A stretch of 64,000 nt of DNA, from NCBI GenBank assembly GCA_002917775.1, contig KZ627160.1, forward strand, positions 623,057 through 687,056. The letters run 5' to 3'. Position 1 is the first letter of the stretch, and each line of letters starts with the position of its first letter. Shown here one piece after another: positions 10,111 to 20,872 of the stretch. A model generated the notes under the pieces. The model was not told the DNA's origin. It saw only the letters and a list, made by a program, of their open reading frames with translations, and did not search any database. The stretch comes from Glaciozyma antarctica PI12 (taxonomy: Eukaryota > Basidiomycota > Microbotryomycetes > Kriegeriales > Camptobasidiaceae). Made by a program: the position numbers and the translations under genes.

Positions 10111-12353
10111 TCAGACAACCATCAGATCCCACTCCAGCCCCTTCATAGTCGCCTGCCACGTCACGATCCTCCCTCCCACTCCGCCACTCGCTCGCTCGTC
10201 CTTCTGCCTCCACACTTCCTCCAACAACGTCCCCGTCTGCCTCAGATTCAGATGTCCCAACTCGCCGAGCGCCTTGAGCCTAAGTCGAACGATTCCGCGC
10301 GCCGGTTTGTCGTTTTCGATTTCGGAGCCGATGACCTGCGAGAGATGTTAGTCCGGAGCGGGAGGAAGGGAGAGGGACGAACAACGAGAGCCCAGCCGAG
10401 GAGATTGCCGGCGGAGCCTTCCCAGGGAACTGCACGAGGAATCAGAGACGAGCTCAAGTGGAGGAGAGGCAGACGCACCCATAGCGAGTGCATCGAGGCC
10501 AGCGAAGACGAATGCCATGCTCTCTGGCGTGAGCTGCGCCTGATTTGAGAGCGTCCTAGCGAGGTAGACGTGGCAGGCGTAGTAGATCGTGTCGGCGAAC
10601 CGAAAGTGGCCATCGAGCTTCTCGGAATGATTGCCGAGGGAAAGGCGGCGGAGGAGGGCGGAGCGGAAAGCGGGATCGCGCTCGAGAGCTGCGATGCGCG
10701 TGTGGCAGGTCTCAAGATCGCGGAAGATGGAGTCGACGGTTTGATGCATGTCGACGATGGATGTTGGAGGGGTGGGAGCAGAGAAGGCGAAGGAGGGAGG
10801 AGGCTGAGCGGCGGCGACCGTTTCCTGGTCGAAGATAATTTTTGAAAGCTGCGAAGGGGCGTTAGAGGGACACAGAGCGCTATGACGGAGAGACGCACGT
10901 CGCAGATACGCCCGACGATAGACAGGTACTCGCCTGAGAAGCCGTGCATGCCAGTGATGGAAGGGTCAACGACGGTCTGCGGTACAGAAGAGGAATGAGC
11001 GTAGATACTGAACGCGAATGAAAGGGACGTACCTGTGCTACCGACCACCCCGATTCGGTGACGTTGCGCGAAACGGAGGTCCCACAATTTAGCGACAACG
11101 CCGTCTGGATATCCAAGAACCTGCTCGCAGATCATCAGCCTCTCAGTCAATCCACTCGCCGAGGACGAAAGCTCACCGCAAGGTCTCGAGCAAAAACGTG
11201 TCGAGAACGAGAGGCCTGCCTCCCGACTGTCGCTTGGCGACTTCCTCGATGAGAGCCGCCGAATCTTGAACGTACTTCCTCCAAAATCGAGTGTCGCCGA
11301 TCGTGGTACCGTAAAGCACGAGAGTCTGGAGAACAGCGAGGAGCGAGTTGACTTCGTCGCGAAGAATCGCATCGTCCATGTTCCCCTGCTTCAGCTTCGC
11401 CATAAGATCTCGAGTCTCTCGCGCCAAAAGCTCTCGCGCAAGCAGCTCGTGTTTTCGCACCTGCGGACCACGATTCAGCTGAGCTCGAGATGAAGAGCGG
11501 TGGAAAGCTTACCTCCTTGGACTGCACATCCATCCCCCAATTCAAAGCGTGTGCAGAGCCGGAAGCAACGAGCCCATGACTGCGCGACGAGGGGCAGGTG
11601 AGCTTCGCGTGGACCAGGCAAAGGGATTCGGCGACGCACTATAGCGCCTTGGAAGAGCTTCCCAGAGCGATGGGAAGGTATGCCCAGTTGGGATTATCTG
11701 AAGTATGGAGAGTCAGCTCCGAGACAGAAGCGCAAGCGGGGAACCGACGCACCTGACACGACTTCTAGCGCGACGAGGGTTGGCGAGACGGCTCGCATGA
11801 AGTGATGAAGAGACTGGAGCTCAAATGCAGTCGCCTGTGGATACCGTAGACTGGTCAGCTTCCTCGGCGTCCACCAGCAGCCAGCAGCACTCACGTCGGG
11901 TATCGTCGAAAGGGGTCGCATGATGGCCTGGAGGTGCCTGGTGACGACCGCAACGTTGCGCTCTCCTTGATACATCTCGAGCCCGTAGGTAGTCTGCCTC
12001 CATCCGATCCTCACGGCGTAGCTGCACGCCTTCCCGGAGGCCCTGTCCGTCGTCCGAAGGGTCAGCTATCGCCCAACCTTCCGCTGTGCTTGCTCCTTTC
12101 CCGTGGCCTCAATCCTCCACGCCAATCCCTTCATAAGTGCCTTGGATAACCCCCTGCGCCTCCTCATCCCGTCCCGCCACCTTGCCAGCCTGGGAAAGAA
12201 GGTCCGGCCGCGTGAGTTGAAGTGGGGGACGGGAGCTCACCTGCAGAGACCACAGGACGGCAAGGCCCCGTCGCACGCGGCAATGCCTAAAGCATGGCAA
12301 GCTGTGCACTGCGTGCACTGCGTGGCGGGCTTTGGATTTGGATTCGGCGGCAT
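10111..12353 (-). CDS. Zn-cluster-like transcription regulator with Fungal_trans_2-type domain, interrupted
   Basis: The C-terminal two thirds fit the fungal regulator family related to Uga3/Pro1. Segments include RKHELLARELLARETRDLMA, NSLLAVLQTLVLYGTTIGDT, FWRKYVQDSAALIEEVAKR, TGMHGFSGEYLSIVGRICDL (the 'G-x-x-x-E-Y-L' core), FADTIYYACHVYLARTL, and a tail ending GLEWDLMVV at the stop 10111-10113. The best start (12353) opens with CTACHALGIAACDGALPSCG, which resembles a Zn2Cys6 cluster. Its cysteine spacing is 2-7-6-2, the usual arginines are missing, and no sixth cysteine was found. An in-frame TAG occurs at 11639-11641 inside the otherwise conserved stretch. The gene may be decaying, mis-sequenced, or spliced differently from my model. 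It is tail-to-tail with the amine oxidase and 108 bases from the next regulator's start. Confidence 0.7.
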
Positions 12354-12461
12354 CGAGGTCTCAAGGAAGGAGTAGGCGCGAGAGGAGGGACGCCGACGTT
12401 TGCCGGTGCCGACGTAGATTTGATTTCTTTATCGCTTCCCTTCGACCTCTCCCTGCGCAAG
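12354..12461. promoter_or_regulatory. 108-bp divergent promoter between two regulator genes
   Basis: Only 108 bases separate the proposed start codons of the two divergent regulators. The plus-side leader is T/C-rich just before the ATG. No palindromic CGG pair was recognised. Confidence 0.45.
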
Positions 12462-15002
12462 ATGGCCGAGGTAGCCCAGGCCGAGAGCGTGCTTGAGAAG
12501 CGCACCAACGTTACCGTCGCGTGCTTGCCGTGCCGCACCTCGAAGAGCAAGTGCGACGCGGTCAAGCCTGTGTGCGGGGTAGGTGCTCCTCCAGCTCGCA
12601 GCGTGAGCGCCGACTGATGCCACGATACACACAGCACTGTTCGAGGAAGAAGAAGCCTGCTTGCGAGTACCCAACCGAGCCAGTCAAGCGAGGGCCAAAG
12701 GTGAGCGAGCCTTGCACGCCTTCGCGAGGATCGCGTCCTCACCCGCGTTCCCGCCGCTGTAGAAAGGTGCTACGTACCGGAAACGAGGCTCGAAGCAAGC
12801 CACAAGTGGCGAAGGAACGGCGACAACACCTTTCTTCAGCACCGTCGCCATTTCCGACGCGAGTCCTGCCGTTCCTCCCTCAAAGCGCCGGCGCGTCGAA
12901 TCCCCCCCAGTCGACCCTCTTGCCACCACCCATCTCCCAGCGATGAACATCCCCGCCGAAGTCGTCAACCACCTGCTCGACGTTTTCTTCAGCCACGTCC
13001 AGCACCAAGCCTTCCCCCTTCTTCGCCAAAACGCCTTCGCCGCGTCCCTCTCCAAGGGCCACATCAATGCCCCTCTACTTTACGCCATGTGCGCTTCCGC
13101 CGCCCCCTTTTCGACTCATTCCTCCGTCCAGCACGATCTCAGCGACACCTGGGCCAGCCTCGCTCGACTCAATCACCACGAGCGCGAGTTTACGCTTCAA
13201 GGCGTCCAGACGCTGGCTATCCTGTCGGTCTTGGAGCTGGCGAACGGGAACGGCGCGTGCGCATGGATGGATGTTGCGGCAGCGCTGCGGGCGGCACAAG
13301 TCGCAGGATTCGACGACGGACGATTGACGAGTGACCACGAGGAGAGGGATCTGCGACAGCGGATCGTCTGGTCTCTCTTTTCGCTAGAGACCGTCCTCGG
13401 ATGCGGATCGAGGTCGGTCTCGCTACTGGGAGGCGTCGCATCTACCATCGCACTCGAGTCGCTCCCTCTCCCGTTGCTCGGACTAAGGACGGACGACCGA
13501 GCGGACGACGACGACGACGGGGAGGAGCGGCCAGTGCTGTTCCTCTCCGGAGGACGAGTATTGAACTCGCTATCGATTTGCGGAGTAGAACCCTTCCTCT
13601 GCCGCGCCTTCGACGTCTTCACGCGTATCAACCGATTCCTCGCCACCACCCGTCTCGCCGACGATACCGCCAACCTCCGTACCCACCCAGCTTCCCCTTC
13701 CCACCACTTCGCTCTCGCCGACACCTCTAGAAAGCTCAAGGATTGGGACCCTGCCTCTCCTTTCGCGCAACTCTCACTCGATCTCAGCAAATGGGCGACC
13801 AACCTCCCCCTCCCGTACCTTTTCAACCCTACCGTCATCGCCACTCTCTCCCCCTCCCAACTCTCCGCGTTCTTCCAGATGCACCTCGTCCATCAAACGT
13901 CTCAGGTCTTCCTCCACCGCTGCTACATTCCCGACTTTCGATTCAACTGGGCTCCCACTTCGGCGGCCCCTTTGCCTGCGACGGGGCTAGGCGTTTTCGG
14001 GAATGCCTGTCACAAGAAGGCTGCGGTACACGCCATCTCGCTTGCGCGAGTGATGGTGGCGTCGACCAAGCACGCCGAATTCGCTCTGGTGCGTCCTTCG
14101 CTGCTCTCATGCGAGCCGAAGCTAACGCTCCTCCCTGCGCAGTCTCCTATGGCGGGCTTCGCCGCATTCACTGGCGCTACGGCTCTTCTCTTCGACGCCG
14201 AGATCAACGGGACGAGTGCAGCCTCGCAAGCTCTGCAGTTCTTCATCAGTTTCCTCCTCACAGGCGCCGACTTCTACCTCCCTCTCAAGGTCTTTGTGCG
14301 TCTTCCCTCCCTCATTTTGCACAGGTATTGACTCCATTCTCACAGCACTCGACACTCACGCGCATCATTCATCTCCACCAAACGACCTTTCCCGACCCCT
14401 CAGCCAACCCCGACATTCTCAACATCACCTCTCCCGACTTCTTCGCCCGCTACGAGCACTTCGGGATCGCCGAACCCTCTCTCGCACCCCTCTTCCAGCC
14501 CCCCTCCCCACTTCACCCCTCAACCACCTCTCCCGAATCCGTCGAAGGACACCTCAGCCTCCTGCGCGACATCCTCGACGCCGTCGACGGGTCTCAAGCC
14601 AGCAGCAACTTTGTCCAGCCCCCACACAACTCTCCCTCCTTCGCCTTCCCCGCCCTCTCCCCCGACCTCTTCCTCCCCACTTCTACCTCGCCAGCGGCGG
14701 AACCCTCGACTTCGACAACAGGCTTCTGTCCCGTGCCCTCCTTCGCGCAGATCGGATTCGCGCAGCCTACATCGCAAGCAGGGTTCTCGGGTCCCGCTCC
14801 CTCGTCCCCCGCCCTCGACCACGTTCGGAGCTCGACCTCTGCTACGTCGCCGAGCAACGGAGAGGTGTGGATGTTGCCGGAGATTGAGGAGCCGGGGGAC
14901 ATTTTTGGATGGCTGTTCAGGGAGCCGGTGCCGGAGGGGGTGTGGGAGGAGGAGGGGATGGAGGCACTATTGGGAGGCTGCGAGTGGCCGATGTTTGAGT
15001 AG
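12462..15002 (+). CDS. Zn2Cys6 transcription factor with Fungal_trans domain
   Basis: The first exon encodes TVACLPCRTSKSKCD. After a 56-base intron the next exon supplies HCSRKKKPACEYP, completing a canonical six-cysteine Zn2Cys6 DNA-binding domain at about residues 20-50. A basic linker follows, with a nuclear-localisation-like KRRRVE. The large middle region (from about 12,943) reads EVVNHLLDVFFSHVQHQAFP, LLYAMCASAAPFS, GVQTLAILSVLELANGNGAC, AWMDVAAALRAAQVAGF and RQRIVWSLFSLETVLGCGS, the hallmark order of the fungal-specific regulatory (Fungal_trans) domain. The tail is Pro/Ser/Thr-rich and acidic at the end (EPVPEGVWEEEGMEALLG), a likely activation region. Introns fall near 12,578, 12,700, 14,090 and 14,293. 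Targets are unknown; closeness to the permease and amine oxidase makes local control of amine use a fair guess. Confidence 0.9.
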
Positions 15003-15316
15003 AGGTTGGCGAGGAAGACGCGTTGCAGCTGATGTGATCCGCTGCGCTCAGACTTGTTCGAGCGATCCTGGCAATCCTGCGAGCCTAGTCAGCCCTCGCT
15101 CGCTCGCCTCGCAGCTTCCTAAACTCACCCTCTTCCTCCTCTCCACCTCCCTAGGCGTCGCCATCGGCGCCTTGGTATCCAATACGTTCCTCCCTGGCAC
15201 CTTTAACCGCCTTTTTCCAGTTGACGTCGGTGAGCGAAGCCTGATGCGCTTTCGGAATCGCTGGAAGCGTGAGGCAATCGATATCCTTAGGATAGCTCTG
15301 GATAGCTTGCCTGCGA

Positions 15317-15741
15317 TCAAGTCGGAGGATCAGGAAGCGCTTCGAGGGAGGGGAGGAGGCGTACTACGACTCGTCCTGAGTCGTCGCGCACCAGACGTTG
15401 AGAAATCGCGTCGCCGAAGCGGGTAATGCGACGTTCCCCACGTCTGGTTCGTGCCTTCCTGCGCCAGAGACGATTGAAAGACGGCCTTCTCCTCCTCCGT
15501 CGCTGGGCCGAGAGGGAGGAACTGTCCTGCTGGAGGCCTCGGGGATGGAACGAACGAAGCGCAAAACACTTGGAGCAGGTAGATAACGTTCTGGATCCGC
15601 ACGCCAAACAGCTCGTCCTGAACCTCGCTCCTCAGAGGGGAGGTTCGTGAGGAGTCGCAGCCCTGCGGGCGCCTTCTTCAGCCAGCGCCGGAGTGTAGGG
15701 CAGGCAGCTAGCTGCTCTGGTGAGAGTTCAAGCTGGTCCAT
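15317..15741 (-). CDS. Possible short gene divergent from the helicase
   Basis: A start at 15741 gives MDQLELSPEQLAACPTLRRW followed by LKKAPAGLRLLTNLP, which looks like real coding sequence. Downstream, protein-like segments appear in other frames: QDELFGVRIQNVIYLLQVF, and RFGDAISQRLVRDDSG ending LPSLEALPDPPT at 15317. One or two small introns would be needed to join them, and I could not settle the exact model. No family is recognised. Its start lies 96 bases from the proposed helicase start on the other strand. The opposite strand at 15,100-15,230 also shows a short hydrophobic stretch (LTLFLLSTSLGVAIGALVSN), whose meaning is unclear. Confidence 0.35.
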
Positions 15742-15837
15742 GAAGGCGGAAGAGCACTGGGAGCAAGAGTGGGCGAAGGGGAAGGGCCGCGTCGTCGTCG
15801 TCGTCGTCGCGAGCGAAGCACGGACGACATCACTCGA

Positions 15838-18800
15838 ATGTCGCGAGACAGCGACGAGAGTAACTTTCGTACGGTGACGGCGCTTGCTCTTCTCCACGGT
15901 CGAGGACGCCGTACTCGAGGATGAGCAGGATCAACTCGAAGAAGCCTCAGCAACTGCACGGCGGCGGGCTGCTCAGCTCAACTCCCGCTCTGCCCTCCAG
16001 ACGACTACCTCCTCCTCAGACGACGACGACCTCGAGATCGTAGCTTCCACCGTCGCATCCACCTCAACAGCCGAACCGGGGGCCCAGCGACGAAGGGCGC
16101 TGAGCGTGGACTCGAACGCGATCGACGAGGAGGAGTTCGAGGTACCGCCGGCGAGGAAGAGGAGGAAGGTGGTGGCGGCTCCGAAGGGCAAGGGCAAGGC
16201 CGTGCAGAAGGGCAAGGGGAAGGGGAAGGAGCCTGACTTTGTGCCGAGCGTACCTTGGCCTGAGCACTTTGTTCAGCTCGAGAAGACGTTCAAGGTGAGT
16301 TTGCGTCTTCAGAGTGCGGGGTGGACGAAGTGAATTAGCTGACTTCTCCTCCAGGCTCTCAACACAGTCTTTACCTTCTGCTCAGCACGCAAGAGCATGG
16401 CGACCACTTTTGATACCCTGAAAGGCTCCGTCGAGAACCTCCTCAAGCGGTGCGTCTCTCACTTTGCCTTCGCCTCCCTCCGAGCTGACGTCTCCTCTCC
16501 AGGCCACTCGAGATCCAGGACATTGCACAAATCAAGTCACTCCTTCCCCTCCTCGTCACGTTCGCCTACATTGACTCGGAGCTCCTCCGCGTCCACTCGG
16601 CGGGGGGAGACGAAAAGGCTCGGCGAGAGCAGAAGAAGCGCGAGCTGGACGAGGCGTACGCTCTCGCTGGGAAACCGGATCAGCCACCACGATCAAAGCA
16701 CGAAGTCGTCCTCCTCTTCTCTTTCAACGACGGCGAACTCAAGTCGAGTAACGGCGTCGGCAAGGTCTTCTCGCGCGTCCACTCATCTCCTTCCCTCGGC
16801 TTCTCCTGACTCGATCTCCGCAGGCGCAAGAAATCAACCAAGAAGTCGACAGAACCTCCCAAGCCGCCGGATCCCGTTCCCAAGTTCACTACCGCCTCGA
16901 TGACCGCCCTCATCACGAAGCGCAACGACAAATTCCGCGCCGCCGTCTCGGAGCTCCTCGTCGCCTGCGCCGTACATCAACCTCCTCAAGATCCACTCGA
17001 ACTTCTCCTCGCAGCGACGGAGGATCATCTTCCAGTCAAGCCGGCGGACGAGAACCAGAAGGGTCTGAGGGAGAAGAGGGACGACGCCGAGTTCTACCAG
17101 CGGAATCCGGATCAGCGGCTCAGCATCGAGAAGATCATTGAGGAGATGAAGGAGGAGGAGGAGTACCGAGGACAGATTGTCAAGGGAGGGCACCGTGTCT
17201 TCGACGCGCGAGAAGCAGTTTATGGTTCGTCACTCTCCCCCTTCGCGCGCTACAGCTGATTCTCACATTTTGGCAGGCGAGCTTGCGACAAACCTCTCCG
17301 ACGCAATTTGGGACGCCCTCTACGCGACGAAGAAGATTACGCAGTTCTACTCGCACCAAGCTCTCGCGATCAACCACCTCGCAGCCGGCGAGAACGTGAT
17401 CGTTTCAACCTCGACCTCGTCCGGCAAGTCCCTCATCTACCAGATCCCAGTTCTCAAGGCTCTCGAGGAGGATTTGGGAGCGACGGCGTTCTTCATCTTT
17501 CCGACCAAGGCGTTGGCCCAGGATCAGAAGAGGGGGTTGGCCGAGTTGCTGTTCGTTTGCGAGGGGATGCAGGATGTCAAGGCACGCCCGAGACTTCCAG
17601 GTGTATCTGAGCGGGGGAGCTGACGGGTACTTTTTTAGATCGCCACGTTCGATGGAGATACGCCGAAGGAGGACCGAGATCACATTCGCGACAACGCCAA
17701 TATCGTCCGTTCACTTTCCTCCCATCGTCTCGCTGCTCAACTAACTCCCTGCCTTTGACTAGATCTTCACCAACCCCGACATGCTCCACCTCACGATTCT
17801 TCCCCGCGAAGACTCGTGGCGCCGCTTCTTCCGCAACCTCAAGTACGTTGTCCTCGACGAGCTGCATACCTACTCCGGGCTCTTTGGCTGCCATGTCGCT
17901 TTCATCATGCGGAGGTGAGTCTTGGTGCTCAATTCGATCATATGCCGGAGCTGACGAGTCTTTTATCGCAGGCTTCGACGAATCTGTGCGGCCCTCGGAA
18001 ATCGGCATGTCCAGTTCGTCTCATGCAGTGCGACAATCGCGAATCCTGCTGAGGCATGTAGCTTCTTCCGCCCGAGTACGGGCAAGCACTGATCCTTCGT
18101 CTCAACGCAGCACATGGAGGCCATCTTTGGAATTGACAACGTCGTGGTGGTCGATGTCGATGGCTCGCCGACTGGTCGCAAGGTACGTCCGCTCTCCCTC
18201 CCACAATATGGTGAGGAAGCTCATGTATCTCGTTCCAGGAACACCTTATCTGGAATCCTCCGTTCATCGACGACCACGACGTCAAGCAAGGCCGAATTTC
18301 GACCTTCACGGAAGCGTCGCGAGTCTTCCGCTTTCTGCTGGATCGTGGAGTGCGCGTTATCGTCTTCTGCCGGGTGCGTTTCCATACGTTTATGATCGCG
18401 AGTTCGCTCTGAAGGTGATGCTGCAGGTTCGCAACCAGTGCGAGATCCTCATGAAGCAAGTTCGGTCGGATCTGCTCGTCGAGGGACGCAGTGATCTCGC
18501 TGCTCGAGTCATGTCGTATCGTTCAGGCTACAGTGCAGCGGTACGTACATATCTACCGGCCTGGTTCATCTCAGCTAATTTCTTGCACTCGCAGGACCGG
18601 CGCAAGATCGAGCAAGAGCTCTTCAGCGGCCAGCTCCTCGGCGTGATCGCTACGACCGCTCTCGAACTAGGAGTTGATATCGGCAGCCTCGACGCCGTCA
18701 TCACCGTTGGATTCCCCTACACTCTACCCGGCCTCCGCCAGCAAGCCGGTCGTGCAGGACGACGAAACAAGGATTCGCTCGCGATGCTCATCTGCGACCC

Positions 18801-20356
18801 CTTCCCCCTCGACCAGCACTACGCTCGCAACCCTTCCGAGATCTTCGACTCGCCCTACACCGGCCTCTCCCTCGACCTCACGAACCCGATCGTCCTCGAG
18901 GGCCATCTCCAGTGCGCGGCTGACGAGATGCCCATCAACCCCGTCGACGACCTTCCCTATTTCGGCGCCTTGCTTCCAGATATCTGCGCCGCGCGACTGG
19001 TGGGAGATGAGGAGGGGTTCTACCACTGCCATCCTCGCTGCAAGCCGTATCCCGCCAAGCTCGTGCCGATCAGGAACACGGAGGACGACTCGTACGCGAT
19101 TGTCGATATCTCGAACGGGCGGAACGAGGTCATCGAGGAGATTGCGGTTAGTCGCGCGATCTTTACGACGTACGAGGGAGCGGTGTACATGCATCAGGGG
19201 AGGACGTTCTTGGTCAAGGAGGTCAATCATGATCGCAAGATGGCGACGGTGGAGCAGGCGACCATTGAGTGGCAGACGCGCGTGAGAGACTATACGTGCA
19301 TCGATTCGCTTTCTTTCGTACCTGCGACAGCTGACGCTGGTGATGCACAGGGACGTCGATGCGATGGAAGCTCTGGCGTTTCGGCAAGTTCGAGACTCGC
19401 AGTGTACTGCTTTCTACGGCACAGTCAAAGGTGCGTCCTTTCCACTTCCTTCCTTGCAGTCCTTAACTTTCTTTCTCAGTAACATCCGTCGTCTTTGGCT
19501 ACTTCAAGACCGACCGTCGCGTACGCCCTTCCCTCCAGCCCTCCACTGCCGCTAATCCCTCGCAGAACAACATCCTCGACGCCGTCGACATTCATCCGCA
19601 CGGAATCATCGGATCGTCCCACGGAATCTGGATTGACATTCCCCGCTCAGCTCTCGAGATCCTCGTCCTCAAGAATCTCCACCCCGCAGGGAGCATTCAC
19701 GCCGCTGCGCACGCGCTGATGAGCCTCACGCCTATCGTCGCTATGAGTGCCGAGGGGGACGTGAGGACCGAGTGCAAGCAGCCTGAGAAAGAGCTTGCGA
19801 GTCGAGCGAGCGCGAGGAAGAGGCCTGCACGGTAGGTTTGTTGTTGGGTTCGGAGCGAGTCGAGCTGATGCGGGCGCGCAGGTTGATCTTGTACGATTCG
19901 TCGGGGATGAGTGGGGGAGTCTGTGCGAAGGCTTTCGACCATGTTTCGGATCTGTTGGCGCAAGCGGCGGATACGATCGCGAACTGCGCGTGCTCGGAGG
20001 GCTGTCCAGCCTGTACGTTCCCTACTTTCGTCGCGCGCAGAACGAGCTCATCCTGCACCCCCAGGCGTCGCTTCCAACTTTTGCAGCGGAGGCAACACCA
20101 TCGTCTCCAAGCTCGGCGCTCTCGTCGTGCTCGACTCCATCCTCGGACGCGCCATCGACGTCGACTCGATCCCGATGCAGGAGCCAGCAGTTGGAGTCGT
20201 CCCAGGCGGGAGTATCGACCTCGCCTCCGCCGGCGTGCGCGTTCCCAAGGTCTCCAAAGGCGCGAGGTTGGCGAGAGGAGTGATGGAGGCGGAGGAGATG
20301 GAGGAGGACGAGCGGGAGGAGCGAGAGCAGGCGCTGAGGGAGCTGATGGGAATGTA
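15838..20356 (+). CDS. HRQ1: ATP-dependent 3'-5' DNA helicase, Hrq1/RecQ4-like
   Basis: A fungal RecQ4-like helicase involved in DNA crosslink repair and telomere maintenance. The proposed start gives [10 protein letters not shown] and a short first intron. An acidic/basic N-terminal region follows, with a lysine/glycine-rich patch (16,185-16,230). The helicase core shows motif [16 protein letters not shown], motif Ia [12 protein letters not shown], motif [16 protein letters not shown], motif [13 protein letters not shown], motif [15 protein letters not shown], motif [17 protein letters not shown] and motif [14 protein letters not shown]. This order, with DELH and LELGVDIG, is typical of Hrq1/MrfA rather than of RecQ proper. 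Toward the C-terminus [10 protein letters not shown] starts the four-cysteine zinc (MZB) region, followed by [20 protein letters not shown]. The stop lies 16 bases from the EMC5 stop on the other strand. The start codon is less sure than the rest. Confidence 0.9.
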
Positions 20357-20372
20357 GGCAATGGAATTCCAG

Positions 20373-20872
20373 CTACGTCGGTCGGAAGAGGATCGCTCCT
20401 CGGTGCCGTACGTTCGCGAACGAGATCCTCGAGTCCTCCGAGTCTATTGACCTGCTCCGTCGAGAGGTCAGCTCCACAGCGACCAGCCGTCCAGCTCGCG
20501 AAGACGCACCTCTTCCCCATCTCGCTAGCCCACGAAATCTCCTTGAGCGGCGCAGCACTCCATATCACTCCCACTGCCATCAACCCGAATGCCACCAACG
20601 CCTGTACCACGAGCTGCGTCCAGCCAGCGCGTCAGCTCCAACTCCCCGCGTCGAGAGAGACCCACGCACCTCCACTGGGAGAGGGCTGCCAAGGGTCGTA
20701 GGGATCTGGTAGCCTTGTGCTTTAGCCTGTCCTCGAGCTGTGAAGGTGTTAGCGGGAGCAGCAGAGGAAGGTGGAGATGGGACGGACCTTCCCAGGCGGA
20801 GTAGGCGGTGAAGAGGAAGAGGGCAGCTGCGACGCGGATCAGGAGAGCTGCAGGCGTGGGTAGGAGTCCCAT
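20373..20872 (-). CDS. EMC5: ER membrane protein complex subunit 5
   Basis: A small subunit of the endoplasmic-reticulum EMC insertase, which places tail-anchored and some multi-pass membrane proteins. Four short exons give an N-terminal helix (LLIRVAAALFLFTAYSAWE), a polar loop with EDRLKHKATRSLRPL, a second helix (LVVQALVAFGLMAVGVIWSA), and the family signature PLKEISWASEMGKR. The last exon then gives IDSEDSRISFANVRHRG and ILFRPT. Length (about 110 residues), two-helix layout and the APPLKEI-x-W-x-x-E motif match EMC5/MMGT1. It converges with the helicase gene with a 16-base gap between stop codons, so the two transcripts almost certainly overlap in their 3' ends. Confidence 0.9.

Noticed and set aside
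13197-13844. Long minus-strand open frame opposite the Zn2Cys6 gene
   Set aside because: Ser/Arg-rich mirror of a strong plus-strand coding exon; no splice sites or motifs.
1105-15002. Biosynthetic (secondary metabolite) gene cluster
   Set aside because: No PKS, NRPS, terpene or other backbone enzyme is present in the window; the genes fit nitrogen use and housekeeping.
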